The notes beneath the pieces were generated by a model, which was not told the DNA's origin, made no database searches, and saw only the letters and a program-made list of their open reading frames with translations. A stretch of 64,000 nt of DNA from Sebastes aleutianus (taxonomy: Eukaryota; Chordata; Actinopteri; Perciformes; Sebastidae), in assembly GCA_916700875.1 (NCBI GenBank), contig CAKAKS010000013.1, positions 12,335,596 through 12,399,595 of the forward strand, in the 5' to 3' direction. A program made the position numbers and the translations under genes. Shown piece after piece: positions 59,019-64,000 of the stretch. Positions within the stretch are counted from its first letter, which is position 1, and every line of letters starts with the position of its first letter.

Positions 59019-59690
59019 TAGGGATGCACCGATACCACTTTTTTTCAGACTGAGTACGAGTACTTACATTTGGGTACTCGCCGATACGAGTACTTCTCTG
59101 TGCCAAAAGACCCTCGTTAACAGCCAGCTGGAGGGTGTGAGCGACACACTGCAGGCTAGGGAGTCCCGTGCCGCAGCTTTACAGCGCTCCCCGCCCTTGC
59201 CTCGCTGCACCGCGACGGGGCTCCCTGCTCCCGGTGCGACTGTCGACCGGGGCGTACTGTCCTCAGTGCGCCCCAACCGCTTTGTGCCGCGGCCCACGTA
59301 AAAGGCGCCAGGGGTCTGCGGCGATGTCGGCAACCCACCCGACCCGTCTTGAAACACGGACCAAGGAGTCTAACGCACGCGCGAGTCAGAGGGTGCAAGC
59401 AAAACCTTGTGGCGCAATGAAAGTGAGGGCCAGTGCGCGCCGGCTGAGGTGGGATCCCGGCCCAGCGGGGTCAGGCCCACCACCGGCCGGTCTCGCCCAC
59501 ACCGCCGGGGAGGTGGAGCGTGAGGACCCGAAAGATGGTGACGAGAGGTTAACGTCACGCTGCCGTAAAGTGGTATCGGTGCCGTTGTATTGGAGCCGTT
59601 TTGTGAGTACGAGTACATGAGCACAGTATCAGACCCGATACCCGTTTCACGATCGTAGTACGAGTACGAGGCGTTTAAATGACACGCGAA
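59019..59690 (+). mobile_element. GC-rich repeat with TAGGGATGCACCGATACC end
   Basis: Left end TAGGGATGCACCGATACCAC, then GAGTACGAGTACTTACATTT; GC-rich middle; ends near CGTAGTACGAGTACGAGGCG. Inverted relative of 39214-39700. hAT-like by its end motif. Confidence 0.72.
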
Positions 59691-59740
59691 AAGCCTAAAA
59701 TGCGTTATCATGGCACGTGGAAATGTCGTGCTATTTATAC

Positions 59741-60040
59741 TAGGGCCATCAATCGATTGAAATATTTAATCACAAATTAACCACACATTTTTTATCTGTT
59801 CAAAATGCTCTGTCATGCCCTTTGAAAATGGACATGACAGTTTTTCCTTGCCAAAATTTAGCACAAGTTTGGAGCATTATTTAGCCTCCTTCATGACAAG
59901 CTAGTATGACATGGTTGGTACCGATGGATTCATCAGTTTTTTTAGTTTCATGATACCAGAATCTTTATGCTTTTAAAAAATCGCAAGTTGCCTAAATGCG
60001 TTAATGAAATTAGTGATGTTTAAGCGAATTTGCGTTAATG
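59741..60040 (+). mobile_element. Truncated copy of the TGTCAATCGAT repeat
   Basis: GGGCCATCAATCGATTGAAA, CTAGTATGACATGGTTGGTA and GCGTTAATGAAATTAGTGAT match the repeat at 12945; the middle is deleted. Confidence 0.75.
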
Positions 60041-60480
60041 CACATACTTATGTTTGAGAAGCTAAAGCGAGAGAATAATCTGTATTTTTGCTTGAAAAAT
60101 TAAAGTTTATCAGTTATCAAAATAGTTGCAGATACATATTCTACATTGTCGATATTTCTCACCATTTTCTGACATTTTATAGACCAAACAACTAATCGAT
60201 TAATCAGATTAATCAATGTGGATCAGTGTTTCCCAAAGCCCAAGATGACGTCCTCAAATGTCTTATTTTTTGTCCACAACTCAAAGATATTCAGTTTACT
60301 GTCATAGAGGAGGAAAGAAACCAGAAAATTTTCACATTTAAGAAGCTGCAATCAGAGAAATTTAGACTATTTTTTCTTAACAAATTACTCAAACCGATTA
60401 ATCGATTATCTAAATAGTTGGAGATTCATTTAATAGTTGACACCTAATCGAATAATTGGTCCAGCTCTAATAGTTTGTAT
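60041..60480 (+). mobile_element. Copy of the ATTAATC dispersed repeat
   Basis: CACCATTTTCTGACATTTTA (reverse part) and GTGTTTCCCAAAGCCCAAGA (forward part) suggest two abutting copies in opposite orientation. Confidence 0.65.
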
Positions 60481-60839
60481 AAAATCTTTCTCTGCTGACT
60501 GGAAATAGTATATACAACTTGAAATTTTACATTTTTATGATCCAACTTTAACTTTAATTTCATTGTGTTCATAGTGTACCATCAGCTTAAGGGCTCTGCA
60601 CACTTTACAGGTTAAATTATAAACCTCAGACACACACACATACATCCATTAATTCAGTTAATCTGTTAATTAAAAGCCTCGTAACAGCACTCATACCGTT
60701 GATTTGGTCACAACTGTGGAGCCAACATGATACCTGGGGCCAAAACCAGAATGAATTTGAGAAATTCAAACATATTTTTCTGCAAAAATATATACATATG
60801 TTTTTCATTTAACAAAAGAAGCCAAACTAAAGTGTTAAA

Positions 60840-61111
60840 TGTCGGGCTGCAACCAACCATTATTTTCCTTGTCGATTATTTTCTGGATTAATCTATTAGT
60901 TGTTTTTGTCTATAAAATGTCAGAAAATGGTGAAAAATATCGATCAGTGTTTAAAAAATTACAAATACGATAAATTATCAAAATAGTTGTTGATTCATTT
61001 AATAGTTGACAACTAATTGATTAATCGTTGCGTCTCTACAAACAACTAATCAATTAATCGCGAAAACAATCGACAGATTAATCGACAGTGAAAATAATGG
61101 TTAGTTGCCGC
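60840..61111. mobile_element. ATTAATC repeat, broken by a hAT insertion
   Basis: GGGCTGCAACCAACCATTAT to AAAATAATGGTTAGTTGCCG. The right end is the target of the hAT element that begins at 61112. Confidence 0.65.
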
Positions 61112-61874
61112 TAGGGATGTTAATAATTAAATGTTAACCGACATTAAGCATTTGAACTGTTTAACGCTATCGGTTAAAACGGTTAAAAGAAATGTTAATA
61201 ATTAACTCAAAAGCTGAGCGGCTCAGAGGAGCGGCTCGTCACTTTAATGAAAAAGCTGGTCCACCTTAACAGCCCACCTTAAGAGGCGGAGCCGGAGATG
61301 CAGGATACAGGAAGTCGGCTCCGGTCTCCAGCTTGCTTGAGCGGAGCGGAGGAGTTGTAGTTTCGTAGCCTTTATTCACCGACAAATAAATTGTAGACAC
61401 ACTGCTACACCTACGATCACAGCTAGAACGCCACCAACAACCTCACACTCACCACCAACACACACACACGGTCTGTTGGAAACTCACTAAAGTTACACAG
61501 ACTACGTGTGGCGGCGGCGAGCACGAAGCCTCCGGTAATGCTAGAGCTGCTAACGTAGCACAAACACACACACTGTTTGTTGGCCACTCTCTAAAGTTCT
61601 GCCGGGCAGACACACAGCTGACAACCTGCTAAACTAAACTAAATGTGCGGTGGAGACTTTTACTGGGAAAGTGGCTGCATGTCCGCGACACTACACGCAG
61701 CATCGTAGCTGCTAAGTTAACGCTCCCGGACGGTGAACTGGAGACTCCCCTCAACCAATATCTGTTGTGCTCCTGCAGCTGGTACGAGGCACAAATCTTG
61801 TTGGTTAACGGTTAATAATTGGTTAATGAGGGTCGATTATCGGTTAAGAATTTTTTTCAAAATGAGCATCCCTA
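61112..61874. mobile_element. hAT-type non-autonomous element with perfect 8-bp TSD
   Basis: TAGGGATG and CATCCCTA ends, flanked by GTTGCCGC at 61104-61111 and again at 61875-61882. Terminal sequence is GTTAA-rich (GGTTAAAACGGTTAAAAG; GGTTAACGGTTAATAATTGG). 763 bp, no transposase. Confidence 0.9.
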
Positions 61875-62010
61875 GTTGCCGCCCTTTAGGAGGATGACAT
61901 GAAAGAACGCCAGGTGCCTACAAGTCGGTGAAAGGTTAAAGTTGGTTCAGGAGAGGACGTTTTTTAGATGTAAGTGACAGCGGTGGGAACCTGCCCTTTT
62001 CTCCCGCTCT

Positions 62011-62033
62011 CCCCCCCCCCCCCCCCCCCCCCC
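62011..62033. repeat. C23 run
   Basis: Twenty-three consecutive C; the complementary strand could form a G-quadruplex. Confidence 0.97.
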
Positions 62034-62985
62034 AAGTGGATAAGAGGTGGTAAAGGGTTAGTCAGAGTGTGAGGCAGGGTTATCTCTCCGAGAGCGAGGG
62101 CTGAGCAGTAAGATGTGAGAGGAGATGGTACGAGGCTGCCCTTTCCTCTCTCGTTCCCACCTCCACAGCCAGGCCCTTCTATATTTACAGGTCTATTTCC
62201 AGACTGACATGAATTTATGGGCCGGTCCGAGGCATGCTCGTAACAGGACCCCCCTTTTTGCTCAGTGTGTTGCATGCAGAGGTCTCTCTTAAATAGCCAG
62301 ATATACATGCCCACAGATGTTAGAATTATTAACCATCATGCATGCACACAAAGCAATTTAGATTTTAGCAGCCATTCTGAACGTCACAGGGACGTTTACG
62401 GCTCTCTAAAAGCCCCACAGAGGTTGTGCCTGTTTTAGTGTCTATTTAGCAAATACATCATGTTAAAATAACTCCCACTGTTTGATGAGCACCTTAATTC
62501 AAAGCACTGACATGCTAGATGGGCTCTTAGCATGGGTGGCCCGCACTGAGGAGCATGGGAATCTATAAACCCCGGCAGTGTTGGTGTCCATTGAGCTAAA
62601 CAGGGAATTGATCCCCTAACCCTGGACGGGTTGGCGCCAGCAGGGTTCCCATTGGTCAATGAATTCCTGGAGTATTACTGAATTTAAGGAGGTGTTTCCC
62701 AGAGGTTTGGATTTCAGTTTTCTGCTTTTCAAAGAAGTCGATAACTTTGATAGAAAATTAATCTGCTGCTGTTTTGTGGTTAGAAATGGTCCGCCGGTGC
62801 CTACATTGGTATTTTTGCTTAGTGTGATGTCATTTCTTGGGAGTATCTTCATATGCTTCATATCCCTAAAATCTGTACAACCTCAGCTCAAAGGTTATGG
62901 AAGTCAAGAAACCTTAATAGTTGATACAAGTATTGAAATTGTGTCATAAATACAAAACTGAATTTTTTTTTTGTTTACGTATTGT
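62034..62985. other. No gene supported
   Basis: A 96-codon + strand frame (62659-62949) and an 81-codon minus frame overlap here. Neither has a recognised domain nor clear codon bias. Confidence 0.4.
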
Positions 62986-62989
62986 ATTG

Positions 62990-63260
62990 TTTTATTCTGT
63001 TATCTACGTATGTTTGAATAGTGGTCGTGGCCCCGCCCCTTCCGCTACGTAGCCAAGATGGCGACAGTTGAGTGTGGAAAGTGTCCAGCTTTCCACACTC
63101 AACGATCTGACCGTTTTGAGTACAACATCCGGGTACTTTGAGTGCACTGCATTTTGCTGTACTTCCCAATTGGAACGCACTTATGCACTCAAAATAGTGA
63201 GTGTAAGTACAGAAGTATGCGGATTGGAACACACCGCATGTGTTTTTGGCCATCGCCATC
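62990..63260. mobile_element. Half copy of the 47071-47604 element
   Basis: GGCCCCGCCCCTTCCGCTAC, CTTTCCACACTCAACGATCT and GAGTACAACATCCGGGTACT match 47400-47560. YY1-like CAAGATGGCGAC at 63055 and CATCGCCATCTTGGTTTC near 63250. Confidence 0.65.
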
Positions 63261-63759
63261 TTGGTTTCAAAGAAAGAAACTATCATTGAAGTAGAGAAGG
63301 GAAGTTTTTCGAGTCTTGCAAATTAAACAAAGTCACGGTTAATAATTGAGCTCCGTGAGACCAAAGAGTGGAACGTCCTGCAGCGCCTACTCAGAGGGAC
63401 ATGTTGTGTCTCATCGGTAATAAATGGACCTAAACACTGTCAGCTATGTGGTCTCAGGTTTTTAGTTACTCTTAGTGTAGATTTCATAGGTGGTCCTGAG
63501 CATTACTCAATCACTGAGGGCTCCAGCTTCTCTGCAGGAACTCCCGTTTCTTCTTCATGTCTTTTCTTCCTTCATGTTCCTCTTGCTTTCTTGCTTTTTT
63601 TATGCTTTTTGTCTCTCTCAGACATACGGGAATGATAAAGCAGGATTTTACTAGAGAACCCCTCGACTCACTGGAATGTGACGTTGCATAACTTTATTAC
63701 ACAAAGTGTGTGTGTGTGTGTTAAATATTTTATTCAATCATCTTCTCGTAAAAACAAAT

Positions 63760-64000
63760 TTAACAAGACAATAGACCCGATAATAGTGTTTGTGCATGGC
63801 ATATAATAAACTGTGATAAGTCATTTCCAATATGCTGGGCAATATGACAATATATATATCGTCAAAACAATATAAAATGATTTGCATATATCTTTCTATT
63901 GTTTCTATTGTGATATATTTATATCTTTATGTTACGCAAATCAACGTGTTTTTATTATCGATTACGTCGTCTCATCACCTGAGCCCTACTGGACAATAAA
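63760..64000. mobile_element. Partial hAT-like repeat at window end
   Basis: GCTGGGCAATATGACAATAT, ATATATCGTCAAAACAATAT and CTCATCACCTGAGCCCTACT resemble teleost hAT MITEs. It runs off the window. 63261-63760 shows nothing beyond a short GT run at 63705-63720. Confidence 0.5.

Noticed and set aside
62520..62650. Possible reverse SINE (GGATCAATTCCC and TAGCTCAATGG on the minus strand)
   Set aside because: The box order is B before A, opposite to a tRNA head, so a SINE call is not supported.
62659..62949. 96-codon frame with a hydrophobic segment downstream of the irs gene
   Set aside because: No recognisable domain, AT-rich codons, overlapping open frame on the other strand.

Overview
This window is nuclear DNA from a spiny-rayed (percomorph) teleost. 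The evidence is intron-rich vertebrate genes with GT-AG splice sites, dense microsatellites and minisatellites, and several interspersed repeat types that I recognise from perciform genomes. I see no prokaryotic, CRISPR or viral content. Two genes are certain, both on the + strand.

The first is gucy2f, a photoreceptor membrane guanylyl cyclase (RetGC-2 type), reconstructed here as 23 coding exons from 15575 to 34225. All junction phases are consistent and give a 1084-residue protein. Its parts are a signal peptide, an extracellular ligand-binding-like domain, one membrane helix, a pseudokinase domain, a dimerisation helix, a class III cyclase domain and a short basic tail. Oddities are a GC-AG intron, a Thr at the usual catalytic Asn position, and a stop codon one base before a consensus splice donor. 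A well-formed coding exon of unknown product at 35940-36084 fits the phase of exon 22 and could give an alternative C-terminus.

The second is an insulin receptor substrate gene with one giant coding exon (51370-55504). It has PH and PTB domains and a ladder of YxxM and related tyrosine motifs. The order and orientation gucy2f then irs match the human X-linked GUCY2F-IRS4 pair, so I call it irs4-like. Its first exon ends at a strong splice donor and the last codons should lie further downstream. Three CCAAT boxes spaced 43-44 bp sit about 420-510 bp upstream of the start codon.

Layout: 1-15.2 kb is gene-free and repeat-rich (AT-rich, 43-bp, 27-bp and 20-bp tandem arrays, an 18-copy YY1-like array, and a TTAA-flanked MITE just before gucy2f). 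15.3-34.2 kb is gucy2f, with introns holding MITEs, a LINE fragment, a 112-bp near-perfect palindrome and minisatellites. 34.2-50.8 kb is intergenic, with the orphan exon, a 1.1-kb polypurine tract, nested MITEs and a SINE. 50.8-55.5 kb is the irs promoter and exon 1. 55.5-64 kb is presumably irs intron or 3' flank, with several repeats including a hAT-type element with a perfect 8-bp target-site duplication.

The two genes act in unrelated pathways (photoreceptor cGMP recovery, and insulin/IGF receptor scaffolding). They are linked here by conserved synteny, not by function.
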